A DNA stretch of 64,000 nt from Diphasiastrum complanatum (taxonomy: Eukaryota > Streptophyta > Lycopodiopsida > Lycopodiales > Lycopodiaceae): NCBI GenBank assembly GCA_029204225.1, contig CM055104.1, positions 55,740,538-55,804,537 of the forward strand. Direction: 5' to 3'. The translations under genes were made by a program, and so were the position numbers. Numbering within the stretch: the first letter of the stretch is position 1; each line of letters opens with the position of its first letter. Of the stretch, positions 1 to 9,250 are shown one piece after another. Below the pieces are notes generated by a model that saw only the letters and a list, made by a program, of their open reading frames with translations, ran no database searches and had not been told where the DNA came from.

Positions 1-47
1 ACACACACATACATATACCCGCATATCGACATACACACCCACACTCA

Positions 48-113
<66 letters not shown>

Positions 114-540
114 TATACATACACCACATATATACATGCACACATATACATACACACATAACATACACACACATTAACACATGCATACATCCATTTACAC
201 GTACTCAAACATGCACATACTCAGACACTAACACGTACATATACATGCACACATAAACATACACATGCACATACACATATATACACGTACACATACAGAC
301 ACACACATCCACATCCACATCCACATACACATACACACACATCCATATGCACACACATACACATACACACATACTCACACATGCATACATCCACATATAT
401 ACACATATACACATTAATACACACATACACATGCATGCAAACATACATAAACATACACGTATAAACGCACATACATACATATACATACACATGCACAATG
501 ATATATACATATACAAACATATACACATGCATACACACAA
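1..540. repeat. Microsatellite block, CA/CT/TACACA-rich
   Basis: The sequence is almost entirely dinucleotide and short-period repeat: a (CT)n run near 50-73, a (CA)n run near 74-108, then degenerate ACACAT/TACATA/CATACA repeats up to about 535. Open frames of 80-120 codons on both strands are products of the repeat (Cys/Val/Tyr/Met or His/Thr/Ile only) and are not genes. It forms the left edge of the recognisable Gypsy-1 remnant. Confidence 0.95.
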
Positions 541-802
541 TCTGCCGGCATCGTCAACTATGGTGAAGGTGAACATGGTGAATGGCAGCTAGTAAGAAAG
601 GGAAAATCTCAACATCGTGGCGACAAAGGGAACATCTCTGCCGTGTCATAAAAAACCAAGCAATATGGAACAACCAGGGAATCAAAAGAAGATCAAGCAG
701 CAAACAGAAATGCCAAGGTATCCGTAATGCCCAAGCTAGTAGAGCATCAGCCCAAAAGATAGGGACATATAGAAATCAGCAGGAACATCGGCCATAACGG
801 AC

Positions 803-1495
803 TCAAGAGATGGAGATATAGAGACCAGAAGATACTACACCAATCACCGAACCAGGAGGGCTATCTGAGGTATGCGCAAAAGCAATAGTAGAAATACCAC
901 CAAGGTATACAACCTCAATATCATGGAAACCAGGAATGACCATTGAATACGATATTTGTGAATCAAGGCATATAGGTGCAAGGCACGCAACAACAACCTG
1001 TAAATCTAGAGCAACATCAACTTGAGGAAGATGACCCACAGATAGTGAAAGTGAAGCTGCAACTGATGTACTCTGAATGGAAAGAAGAGCTTCATCGCGA
1101 GCCTTTGGCAGGCTATGCATGAACTGCTTTTCAATAACCAACTGATAGTCACCCTGTGAATCAATACCAACAAGTGAATGATGCTGACCAGCATGAGTAA
1201 AGGAAAGTGTCTGCTGAGAGAGATCCACAACAATAGTACCAAGTGAAGAGAACCAGTCTGCAGCAAAAATAATGTCATAGCGCTCCAGTGGAATGATGTA
1301 GAAATCTGTCTGACCAAAAAAATTACCAATGCGATAATTCAAGCCCTGACACATCTGAGAACTAGGAAAAGAATAAGAATGAGCAACCTCAACACTGAGA
1401 GGTTGGGAAGCAGGAACAAGTGTAGCACAAATCCTGCTGGAAATGTAACTGCTAATAAATGAATGTATATTGCTTGTATCCACTAAAGAAATATA
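803..1495 (-). pseudogene. Ty3/gypsy aspartic protease fragment (Gypsy-1)
   Basis: The minus-strand translation begins near 1495 with ISLVDTSNIHSFIS. This matches the retropepsin N-terminal pattern (hydrophobic-DTG/DSG-x-x-H-x-F-I) of plant gypsy Gag-Pol. It continues with CQGLNYRIGNFFGQTDFYII and then DIIFAADWFSSLGTIVVD, the equivalent of the conserved DIILGMDWL segment. The protease releases structural proteins and enzymes from the polyprotein. The catalytic triplet reads D-T-S rather than D-T-G/D-S-G, so this copy is probably inactive. The frame stays open to 803, about 227 codons, but no RT, RNase H or integrase follows, so the element is truncated at its 3' end before the microsatellite. 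Family assignment rests on motif order only. Confidence 0.72.
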
Positions 1496-2090
1496 CTCTC
1501 GCCCGCATCTAGAATAATATGATCCACAAATGGAACAACATATGTAGGCATAATAATAGAAGCATCAATTGATAAGTTCTTGCCTATATATGCATCTAGA
1601 AGAACCGCATACTCATCTAGACGGGTATCAGCAAAATGCGCTAGTGAGTATAAAATAGGACCATCATGAAATTTATGACCATATGCCATATGGAGATCTA
1701 CTAGAGTAGCCAAAACATCTGAAAGGGCAACCGTAGACCCATGAATAATATCGAAATAAGGAGCATAGGCGACAACATCTATAGCATGGTGCTCAAGAAC
1801 ATGAGTAGCATCAAAGTACTCAACAACAATGTCAAAGCATGTAACATCGACAATAGTAGCAAGGCATACTATATCAATATCAAAGCATGGAACAATATCA
1901 TAGCATGCAACAACATCGATACCACCATCAAAGCATGCAATGACATCATCAATAGTATCATAGCATGCTATATCAGTATCCAAGGACCATATCAGCCGCA
2001 ACCTGTATATGTGAATCAGCATCAGTAGGAACCTGTATATGTGACTCTGACTTATTATGAGATACAATGATGAGCTCAGGTAGATCAATA
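1486..2090 (-). pseudogene. Repetitive Asp/Ile/Cys-rich linker between gag and protease (Gypsy-1)
   Basis: This open minus-strand frame of about 200 codons lies between the gag remnant and the protease remnant of Gypsy-1. Its N-terminal half is made of degenerate repeats of about 8-12 residues with the pattern (D/I)-D-x-x-A-C-(Y/F)-D, for example DTDIACYD, DVIACFDGG, DVVACYDIV and DVTCFDIV. At the DNA level this corresponds to recurring ATAGCATGC / AAAGCATG blocks between about 1790 and 1985. It ends in a different frame from the protease, so a frameshift separates them. Gypsy polyproteins often have a variable linker here, but I do not recognise this repeat and assign no function. Confidence 0.5.
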
Positions 2091-2211
2091 ACTATCTCAA
2101 GTAAATTAGGCAACTCGCTCACACTGTGTGATATAGAATCATCCTCATATGTATCGTTAGCATGTGTGAATCAATCTCATGTGAATCGCTAGAAATGTGT
2201 GACTCTATCTC

Positions 2212-2602
2212 TATTTGTCTGCACAAGAAAATGGAACCTTGCATATGGAAGAATGCTCACGAGAGGAATCAGAAGGAGTAGAACTCTCAAGACCTATAAT
2301 ACCACTCGTAAGAGCGACAGGAGGAACAATTACAGAATTATCATCGGAAAATATAAGAAGGTGAAGTACTGGTAGAAAGTCATGCCACTCAGAGATAGAC
2401 GGATGAAAAAGGACATAGTCAAAAACCACTTCAACCTAGCAGAACCCTTTAAGAGACAAATTGCATCAAGAATCTTATTAGGACCTGGACAACGAGAAGT
2501 ATCAAAGTAATACTGAAGACGTGTGAGCCATTTGTCGTCAGATGGTATATCACTATAAAAAAGATAATCTGAAGGGGATAGAGACCGAAAATCAGAAGTC
2601 AT
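2212..2602 (-). pseudogene. Ty3/gypsy gag fragment (Gypsy-1)
   Basis: The minus-strand ATG at 2602-2600 opens a frame reading MTSDFRSLSPSDYLF, then DDKWLTRLQYYFD and ILDAICLLKGSARLKW. This is the layout of the plant gypsy gag capsid domain (a W-x-x-x-LQ-x-YF helix, then a LKG-x-A-x-x-W helix). A frameshift near 2430 moves the rest (FHPSISEWHDFLPVLH and onward) into another frame, and no zinc knuckle is seen. Gag forms the virus-like particle. The piece lies downstream of the PBS and LTR of the same element at 3303-3578, in the expected order for a minus-strand element. Confidence 0.6.
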
Positions 2603-3302
2603 GATAAAAAATAAAATTAAAAGTAATGGAAAAGAATACGTAACCCAATGATCCAAATAATTTGGGTGGTTTTTATTTTTATTTTTTATAATGGAGTGTA
2701 GAAAATGAAGAAAAAGTGAAAAACAAAATCGACGATGAAAATGAATTATGGAATTGAAACGCAAATGGAACGGAAACTAATAACAAATAACGAAAGACAA
2801 AATGAAAAATGCGATGAACAACACAAACTACAAAATGTAATAGAAATAACAAAACAACAGCCACAGGCGGAAAGTTAAGCCAGACAAGACGCTAATCAAG
2901 TGGACGAACTGAAGGAGAGGACATAAGTCGTCAGAACATGTACGCCAATGAAAAGATGTAACAAATAGTATAGGTAGTACCTCCCAACTGCAAACGAGAG
3001 CGTGCTGAAAACGGTACAAATGACACTTTTCACAAAGATTAAAAAATAATATTGTAAAACTTTTCCCACTCAACAGATTTTCAATCTGTCTGATGCTGCC
3101 CTGGCCTTTCCGATGCCTCTGGGACTGTGTCTTCGTTCCCCACTAATAATTGTGATCTCCAAAACTTGCAAAGTACATTAAGAAGGATTTCTTCTAGCCG
3201 TTTTTGTCTCTCAAGCTTTCACCTCCTATGAAGGACTTTCTCACTTCGTTGCGGAGCCTGTGACAAGCTGTATCCACTGATCAGGCACGCAGGACTATCG
3301 TA
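2603..3302 (-). other. Untranslated leader of Gypsy-1, no gene seen
   Basis: About 700 bp lie between the PBS and the gag start. Short open frames here (60-140 codons) are Phe/Leu-rich and have no family resemblance. I read the stretch as the element's 5' untranslated region. Confidence 0.5.
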
Positions 3303-3314
3303 GCTCTGATACCA
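3303..3314 (-). other. Primer-binding site (initiator-Met-tRNA type), Gypsy-1
   Basis: GCTCTGATACCA on the plus strand is TGGTATCAGAGC on the minus strand, the sequence complementary to the 3' end of plant initiator tRNA-Met that primes reverse transcription. It directly abuts the inner end of the LTR at 3315. Confidence 0.9.
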
Positions 3315-3578
3315 TGTCAAGAATCAGATATGCAACATTAAGCATTCACCATAAGCAATCACCAAGTAGGGAGGCAGAAGAAGAACACACAATATCGCTC
3401 TATCACACACCAACATACTGAATGTAAAATGTACATATAAACCCTGAACCCTGATAGAGAGGGAGAACCTAAGAGTAGACTACTAGACTAGCCAATGGCT
3501 AGTTACAGGTATGAATAAAGTACATCGTAAACAGTAACTAAGGAGTGTAACAATGAAGTTTATCATTGATTTCTAACA
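3315..3578 (-). mobile_element. 5' LTR of Gypsy-1
   Basis: This 264-bp segment reads on the minus strand from TGTTAGAAATCA (outer end, 3578) to TGATTCTTGACA (inner end, 3315), the TG...CA termini expected of an LTR, with the PBS immediately after it. The outer end falls inside an LTR of Gypsy-2, so Gypsy-1 probably inserted there. The second LTR and target duplication are lost on the left side. Confidence 0.8.
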
Positions 3579-3986
3579 TTTCGTCCTTCTCATTAAGCAT
3601 GGAAATAGAGTACAAATGGTGTTTTTTTATAAAATGGAAAAGGCGCTTGCCCCAAAATTCTATTGGCTAATATCTACATTGATCCTATCCATTCATCTTG
3701 GACCCAATTTGATCCAAGGGTCCAAAAAAAAGTACATTGGAAATCATAAGATTCATGTGAGTCCAAAATTGGAACCAACTCTAAAAAGTAAACTCTAAGC
3801 TTAAAATTGACTTTGGGCCTCAAGTTTCATTTTAATTACAAAGGGACCCAAGTCTATTATTTTATTTACAACTCAACTTGCATGCTCATCGGGCCATGGG
3901 CTTATACGCGCAAGATGCCATGCCCTCGCAACACATTTTATTGGCCAATATTATTTATTTACAATTCGTCGGGAATATTCCCAACA
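3579..3986 (-). mobile_element. Partial 3' LTR of Gypsy-2
   Basis: On the minus strand this begins TGTTGGGAATATTCCC at 3986. It is clearly the reverse-complement relative of the Gypsy-3 LTR at 6762-7168, sharing for example the blocks around GGGCCATGGGCTTATACGCG and TTTGATCCAAG. It stops abruptly at 3579, where the Gypsy-1 LTR starts, at the position matching about 7168 in Gypsy-3. Open frames inside it are not genes. Confidence 0.82.
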
Positions 3987-4745
3987 TGACCCATGGCTTG
4001 AAGTAGTGCCGGTCCCTCGGCACTCTGCCGGTTTAGTAAAGAGTCTTCTTGGCCGCCTCTAGTGGATCAGGTAGCTCGTGATGTCTTCCATGAAATTAAT
4101 GCGGTCTAGTTTCTTCAAGCCCTTGGGCATGTGAAGGGACTTGTGGACTCCTGTCAGCCAATCTTGGTCGACCCACGCTTGGACTCTGCACGTTCAGGGA
4201 TCGCCAATGAATGCGGCTCAGTAATAGACTCGAGCGATTGGTAGCTGATCTTCGACTTTGTCGGAGGTGAGCACCTTAATAGGATCAAAGAATATGAGGG
4301 GGATACAGTTGTCTCACTTGATTTCAATCCCCATTAAATGCTCTAAGTATCAGGCGTAAGTGGCTGCCGTGCGGACTGTTGGATCAGGGCACTTGAAATA
4401 TTTATTGGCGAATATGGTGAGAGCCCTTCGGGCGTCTACATCCGTATCCCAACCGTGCTCTGCTGGAATTCGTGGCCAACTGAAGTTTTGAATAGTGATC
4501 TTGTCCAGAGGGGTGCCGCATTCCTCCCATTTGGATCGTCGTGTGCATGGCAGGAAGTGCGCGTTCACTCATAGTTGTTGCGGACTTGTCACATAGGCCA
4601 TGATGGCTGTAGGGTGTCTTTCAAAGAGCTGCTGACGCCACTCTGGTTGTGGTTGGAGGGTGGGTAGTGCTTGTAGCTCTTTGGCTTTTATTGTCTGCGC
4701 CGAAAATGATATCTGCCAACCGCCTCTTGATGACTCGTGAGGATA
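3987..4745 (-). pseudogene. 3' internal region of Gypsy-2 with an extra, unrecognised ORF
   Basis: This region lies between the LTR at 3986 and a junction near 4745 with the oppositely oriented Gypsy-3. Its LTR-proximal part (about 4040-4290, minus) translates to RVQAWVDQ, TGVHKSLHMPKGLKKLDRIN and SYLIH, matching the Gypsy-3 segment at 6480-6700. Further upstream is an 73-codon frame (4568-4350) with CTRRSKWEECGTPLDKI, FSWPRIPAEHGWDTDVDAR and FKCPDPTVRTAATYA. Reading through stops, related sequence continues on both sides. I do not recognise this protein. It sits where some plant gypsy lineages carry an extra ORF after pol. No pol is present, so the element is truncated. Confidence 0.55.
4005..4024 (-). 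other. Stem-loop just upstream of Gypsy-2 3' LTR
   Basis: On the minus strand AGTGCCGAGGGACCGGCACT has a perfect 7-bp stem (AGTGCCG/CGGCACT) with a purine-rich loop AGGGAC, ending 18 nt before the LTR. Related, less perfect versions occur at the same place in Gypsy-3 (6724-6743) and Gypsy-G (44070-44089). Confidence 0.6.
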
Positions 4746-4754
4746 CTTAGCTAG

Positions 4755-5205
4755 GCATTTACGAAATCGAGCACACTGAATGGGTATCGATAGTTATAGT
4801 ACTTAAGAAGAACGACAAGATGCGAATCTATGTGAATCCAAAGGCGCTAAATGTAGTTACCAAAAAAGATCATTTTTCTTTACCCGTTACGAAAAGTGTC
4901 CTTGATAGAGTAGCTGGCGCCGAAGCCTACAGTTTTCTGGACGGCTTCAGCAGTTACAACCAAGCGAAGATAGCACCCCAAGACCAGCATAAGACAACAT
5001 TCGCCATGGAATGGAAAACCTATGTTTATAAGGTGATGCCATTCGGACTTTGCAATGCCCCGAGCACTTTCAGTGAGTTATGCAGGCGACATTCAAAGAG
5101 TATTTTCAAAAAAATTTGAAAATTTTCCTGGATGATTTGTGCGTGCATGGACCTTCTTGGCCATATAGTATTTAGACATGGGATCATCATAGACCTATAA
5201 AAAAT
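4755..5205 (+). pseudogene. Ty3/gypsy reverse transcriptase fragment (Gypsy-3)
   Basis: The translation runs HTEWVSIVIVLKKNDKMRIY, LNVVTKKDHFSLP, FLDGFSSYNQAKIAPQDQHK and YKVMPFGLCNAPSTF, the conserved RT fingers and palm order of plant gypsy elements. The catalytic box follows as FLDD near 5130 but only in another frame, because of a shift around 5085-5110. RT copies the element RNA into DNA from the tRNA primer. The fragment starts abruptly near 4750 at the Gypsy-2 junction, so gag, protease and the RT N-terminus are missing. RNase H follows directly. The lineage resembles Gypsy-H2 at 52570-58442 in motif spacing. Confidence 0.85.
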
Positions 5206-5938
5206 CAGGATCATTGTTGATCTACCACCACCAGAAACGATCCGCGAGGTCTACATCTTTATGGGTCATGCTAACTACTACAGGATCTTCATTCGACATT
5301 TTGTGGAGTTAGCACGGCCAATTTACAAGCTCACAACGGACCCACATTAGAACGAGGAAGCCCTAAAGGCTTTCCAGAAGCTTAAGGATGCATTGGTCTT
5401 AGCGCCAATCTTACGGCCACCCAATTGGTCCATTGAGTTTCATGTGCATGCAGACGCATCGAAGTATGCAGTTGGAGCAGTCTTAACCCAGCAGGGGAAA
5501 ACAAAAAGAATTTTCCGATCCGATTTGCAAGCCGACAACTCAGTGATATAGAAATAAATTACTCAACCACAGAGTGGAAAGCACTGGCAATGATATATGT
5601 GATTAAGAAGTTTCGGCACTACCTGATGGCCACACACTTTGCTTTTTATACGGACCATCAACCCTTGCTCTATCTCGTTAACGAAACCTACAACACAGGG
5701 AGAATCACTCGATGGCTACTTCTGTTGTTATAGTTTGATTTTAGGATAGTAGTTCGCAAGGGAAACCAACACTACATGGCAGATCATGTATCGCATATCA
5801 AGGGGAAGGAGGTTGCAACCCAACTCGACGATGAGCTGCTTGATGTTGTCTTATTTTACGTTGACACAGTACCGGAATGGGCTGCTGACATAGTTGAATA
5901 TCTAATGAGGGGCCAACCAATTGAAGCTAGCAGATCGG
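5206..5938 (+). pseudogene. Gypsy RT connection and RNase H fragment (Gypsy-3)
   Basis: In shifting frames the segment carries GHANYYRIFIRHFVE, FHVHADASKYAVGAVLTQQ (RNase H start), a KALAMIYVIKKFRHYL block, FYTDHQPLLYLVNETYNTGR and FRIVVRKGNQHYMADHVS, the standard RNase H order in gypsy pol. The D of the TDHQ box is kept, unlike in Gypsy-H2. Several frameshifts and a stop near 5733 inactivate it. After VEYLMRGQPIEA (about 5925) the frame jumps into the late integrase sequence SDWEHKLHAALW. The integrase zinc finger and the whole DDE core are therefore deleted. Confidence 0.82.
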
Positions 5939-6425
5939 ATTGGGAACACAAGTTGCATGCTGCTCTGTGGTCAGGACAACATATAAGAAAAGCATTGATC
6001 AAACGCCATTCCAATTGGTACATGGTCAGGATGCTGTAATGCTAGTAAAATTTTTAATCCCTTCATTAAGGACTGCCACAACGCAACGTCTTGATGAATC
6101 TAGATCTCTACAATTACGCCACGAAGCTCTGTATAAGCTCTGTGAAAGATGCTTACTAGCTGTGCATGCACTGGCAGCTGAAAAGGAAAGACACAAAACA
6201 TGGCATGATCACAGGTTACAAAAGAAGGATCTTTGTTTCGGAGATCTAGTCCTGATGTATAAAACCAAGGCAATCAAGGGAAAATTAAAATTCACAGGTG
6301 AAGGTCCATATCGGATCAGAGAAATTCTTAATCATGAAGCCGTGAATTTGGAGAAGCTAGATGGGACACCTTTCGACACACCCATCAATGGTAGCCGATT
6401 GCACAAGTATTGGCCACCGCAGTGA
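5939..6425 (+). pseudogene. Gypsy integrase C-terminal domain (Gypsy-3)
   Basis: A frame of about 160 codons holds the post-core integrase sequence: TPFQLVHGQDAV, a helical stretch with HALAAEKERHKTWHDH, and a GPY/F-like end with KGKLKFTGEGPYRIREIL and LDGTPFDTPINGSRLHKYW. This domain binds DNA and helps place the integration complex. The HHCC finger and the first two catalytic Asp residues are absent because of the upstream deletion, so the product could not catalyse integration. The stop at 6423-6425 is the natural end of pol. Confidence 0.82.
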
Positions 6426-6715
6426 GACAGATCCAGGTTGGTGGTGGCATGTTACGAAAAGTTTATCTGTTCGGCCATCACAACTCGATCAAGGAAGATC
6501 AGCTTCCAGTAGTTCGAGTTTACTACCGAGTCGCATTCCTTGGCGATCCTTGGACGCACAGATTCCAAGCGTGGGTCGACCAAAGCTGGCTAACAGGAGT
6601 CCACAAGTCCCTTCACATGTCCAAGGACTTGAAGAAGCTAGACCGAATAAACTTTATGAAAGATGTCACTAACTACCTGATCCACCAGAGGCGGGCGAAG
6701 AAGACTTTGTACTAA
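6426..6715 (+). pseudogene. Post-pol region of Gypsy-3, partial accessory ORF
   Basis: An open frame (6410-6715) reads VRVYYRVAFLGDPW, FQAWVDQSWLTGVHKSL, KDLKKLDRINFM and NYLIHQRRAKKTLY. The same peptide, in the same place before the LTR, is encoded on the minus strand of Gypsy-2 (about 4040-4290). Conservation of its reading frame in two diverged copies suggests a real element-specific protein, or its C-terminal part. The longer Gypsy-2 version has more upstream sequence, which Gypsy-3 seems to have lost. I do not recognise the family. Confidence 0.5.
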
Positions 6716-6723
6716 ACCGGTAG

Positions 6724-6743
6724 AGTGCCGAGGGACTAGCACT
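6724..6743 (+). other. Stem-loop upstream of Gypsy-3 3' LTR
   Basis: AGTGCCGAGGGACTAGCACT is the degraded counterpart of the perfect hairpin at 4005-4024, with the same AGGGAC loop and the same 18-nt distance to the LTR start. Confidence 0.5.
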
Positions 6744-6761
6744 ACTTCAGGTCGTGGGTCC

Positions 6762-7575
6762 TGTTGGGGGTATTCCCAACATATTGTAAATAAATAATAT
6801 CGGCTAATAAAAAAATGTTGCGAGGGCATGGCATCATGCGCGTATAAGCCCATGGCCCAATGAGCATGCAAGCTGAGTTGTAAATAGAATAATAGACTTG
6901 GGTCCCTTTGTAATTAAAATGAAACTTGAGGCCCAAAGTCATTCTAAACTTAGAAGTCTATTATTTTAGAGTTGGGTCCAAATGGAGACTCACATGAATC
7001 ATGTGAAATCCAATGTACTTTTTTAAGACCTTTGGATCAAGTTGGGTCCAAGATGAATGGATAGGATTAGTGTACATATTAGCCAATAGTATTTTGGGGC
7101 AAGGGCCTTTCCCATTTATAAAAAAGCACCTCATGTACTCTATTGGCATGCTTAATGAGGAGGAGGAAACTCTACCAAATTGGAGAGCCAAGCATCCTCA
7201 TTTGCTAAGCACTCATGCTAATGCATTTTGTTGTGTGTTTCCATTTGTTTCCATTTCTATGTTCTTGTTTTAATAGTTATGGTTTCTCCATTAGCATGCA
7301 TCTTGAGCTTTTGAGCTAACCTCCCTCTCCACTCTATCTCTCTCATTCTCTCTCCTCCTCACTATCTCTTCTATTCTTCTCTTCTCTTTCACCAAAAATC
7401 ATGATGAAGGTTAGTGGAGTAGAGTTAGGGGTGTGTAGTGTTATGGTAGTAGAGTTAGAGAAAAAGTAGAGAACTATCTAAAAGTAGAATCTATTCGTAG
7501 TTAGGCAGCTATCTAGTGTTCTAACCCTTGTTGATAGGTGGGAGGGCTACTACTACGCGAAGGTCAACCTTTACA
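6762..7575 (+). mobile_element. 3' LTR of Gypsy-3
   Basis: This begins TGTTGGGGGTATTCCC and ends near TTTACA at about 7575. It is about 814 bp, similar in layout to the 769-bp LTR of Gypsy-G. A TATAAAA box lies at 7117-7123, and a pyrimidine-rich CTCTC tract at 7320-7390 corresponds to the CT microsatellite of Gypsy-G. A near-perfect palindrome TCACATGAATCATGTGA lies near 6990-7007. The right end is estimated from similarity to the Gypsy-G terminus. Confidence 0.75.
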
Positions 7576-7597
7576 GCCTACTCTCTATTCTCAAAGG

Positions 7598-7617
7598 TGC
7601 TAAATTCACACGTGTGC
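7598..7617 (-). mobile_element. 20-bp stub of the 3' LTR of Copia-A
   Basis: TGCTAAATTCACACGTGTG matches the LTR terminus at 12122-12140 (TGCTGAATTCACACGTGTG) with one difference. It is fused directly to the RNase H coding sequence. The end of pol, the polypurine tract and most of the 3' LTR are therefore deleted. Confidence 0.8.
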
Positions 7618-8523
7618 CGATATGTTGTCACATTTGATCAAGGAAAGATCATCCTCTTTGATGCACTTTAGCTCCTTAATTAACCTCTTGATCCAAAGCA
7701 CCTCTTTAGTTGTTGTGATGAGTGCTTTGTACTCGGCCTCACAAGATGATAGAGATATGGTATCTTGCTTCTTTGAAAGCCAAGACACAAGATTGCCTCC
7801 AAGAAAGATAGTATATGCATTAATGGACTTCCGATCCATTTTATCACTTGCAAAATTGGAATCTAAATAGCCAACAATGGTTAGATCTTCATTCTTGTAC
7901 AATAAACCATAATCTTGAGTAGAAGATACATATCTTGGAACTCTCTTGGCCATCTTCCAATGTTGGATCTTGGGATCTTGCATAAATTGACTCAATTTGT
8001 GCACACAATAGCTCAAATCGGGTCTAGTGATAATAAGCCAAATTAAGGAGCCTTTAAGACTCCTATAAAGTGTGATGTCCTCAAAGGATCTTTCATCACC
8101 TTTAATAGGATCTTTTACATGTTGCTCCATGGGAGTATCTATGCCTTTACAATTTTGCATATTGAATTTTCTCAACATAGAAAAGACATATCTAGATTGA
8201 CAAATAAAAGCATACTCTTCATGAAAATCAATCTCAAGGCCCAAAATGTAATGGATCTCTCCTAGATCTTGCATTTTAAATTCTTTTCCTAATGCATCTT
8301 TGGTTTCTTGAACTAACATCAAACAACTTTCACTAAGAATAATGTCATCTACATAGATTAGGAGAATGACAATATTACTACCATCAAACTTTAAGTATAT
8401 AGAAGGATCATAGTCACTAAGCACAAATCCTAATGAAAGTAGAAAGTTGTTGAGTCTTGAATACCATGATCTAGGCGCTTGCTTCAAGCCATAAAGACTT
8501 CTAAATAGCAAACACACCTTAGA
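7618..8523 (-). pseudogene. Copia-A RT C-terminal half and RNase H
   Basis: A frame of about 300 codons holds the copia RT palm (SLYGLKQAPRSWYSRL, YVDDIILS) and thumb (LGEIHYILGLEIDF), then RNase H (YLDSNFASDKMDRKSINAY, LSSCEAEYKALITTTKE, LIKCDNISA). This is the RVT_2-type copia pol order. The catalytic YVDD box is intact. The natural continuation after CDNISA (QTLANNP..., present in Copia-B) is replaced by LTR-terminal sequence at 7617. At the N-terminal side a TAA stop at 8521-8523 (in GFIKD-stop-SKVC, where Copia-B has Lys) separates it from the rest of RT. Confidence 0.9.
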
Positions 8524-9250
8524 TTAATCCTTGATAAATCCTTGAGGCTGTTCCATGTATATCTCCTCCTCAAGATAGCCATTCAAAAAAGCATTGGAGA
8601 CATCAAGTTGAAACAGTTTCCACTTAGAAAATAAGGCAAGAGAGATTATGATTCTTATTGTCACCATCTTTGCTACAGGAGCAAAGGTTTCTTCATAGTC
8701 CAGGCCATATATTTGTGCAAAGCCTTTAGCACATAATCTTGCCTTGTACTTGTTGATGGAGCCATAATGATTGTACTTGATCTTGAACTCCCACTTGCAT
8801 CCAATGATATGCATGTAAGGTGGTGGATCCACTAGCTCCCATGTCTGGTTGGTGATCAAGGCATCATATTCAATCTTCGTGGCCTCATACCACTCCTTGG
8901 TATTGAGGGCTTCTTGAACATCTTCGGGCTCCTCATGAGAAACAAAATAAGCATAAGTGGAATCAAGATCCACTTGTTTTCCTTTGTCATCACAAGTGAG
9001 CCTCTTGGGCTCGGATCTCTCCCTCATGGATCTTCTAGGAGTGAAAATCCGAGGACTTCCATCTTCAAATCTCAACTCCTCCATATGTTGATTGTCTTCA
9101 ATAATAATAGGTGATAGATTTTGAGGTTGCTTTATCTCGGCCCCTCCAAGATTGGACTTTTCTTCTTCATATAAAACTACATCTCTACTATCAATTACTT
9201 TAGAGGTAGAGCATGTAGATTCGATAGGCTTTCTTGTTGGATGAATATCC
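8524..9250 (-). pseudogene. Copia-A integrase-RT linker and RT N-terminal half
   Basis: The frame carries the hinge [13 protein letters not shown] and the copia RT start: [81 protein letters not shown] begins at the KTWxLVxxP-like block. A 2-bp deletion near 9210 (ATGCTCTACCTC versus ATGCTCTCTACTTC in Copia-B) breaks the frame with the upstream integrase, and the stop at 8521-8523 breaks it downstream. It is otherwise about 90% similar to Copia-B by eye. Confidence 0.9.

Noticed and set aside
205-592. Cys/Tyr/Val- and His/Thr-rich open frames in the left microsatellite
   Set aside because: They are direct translations of CA/TACA repeats in several registers, with no conserved motif.
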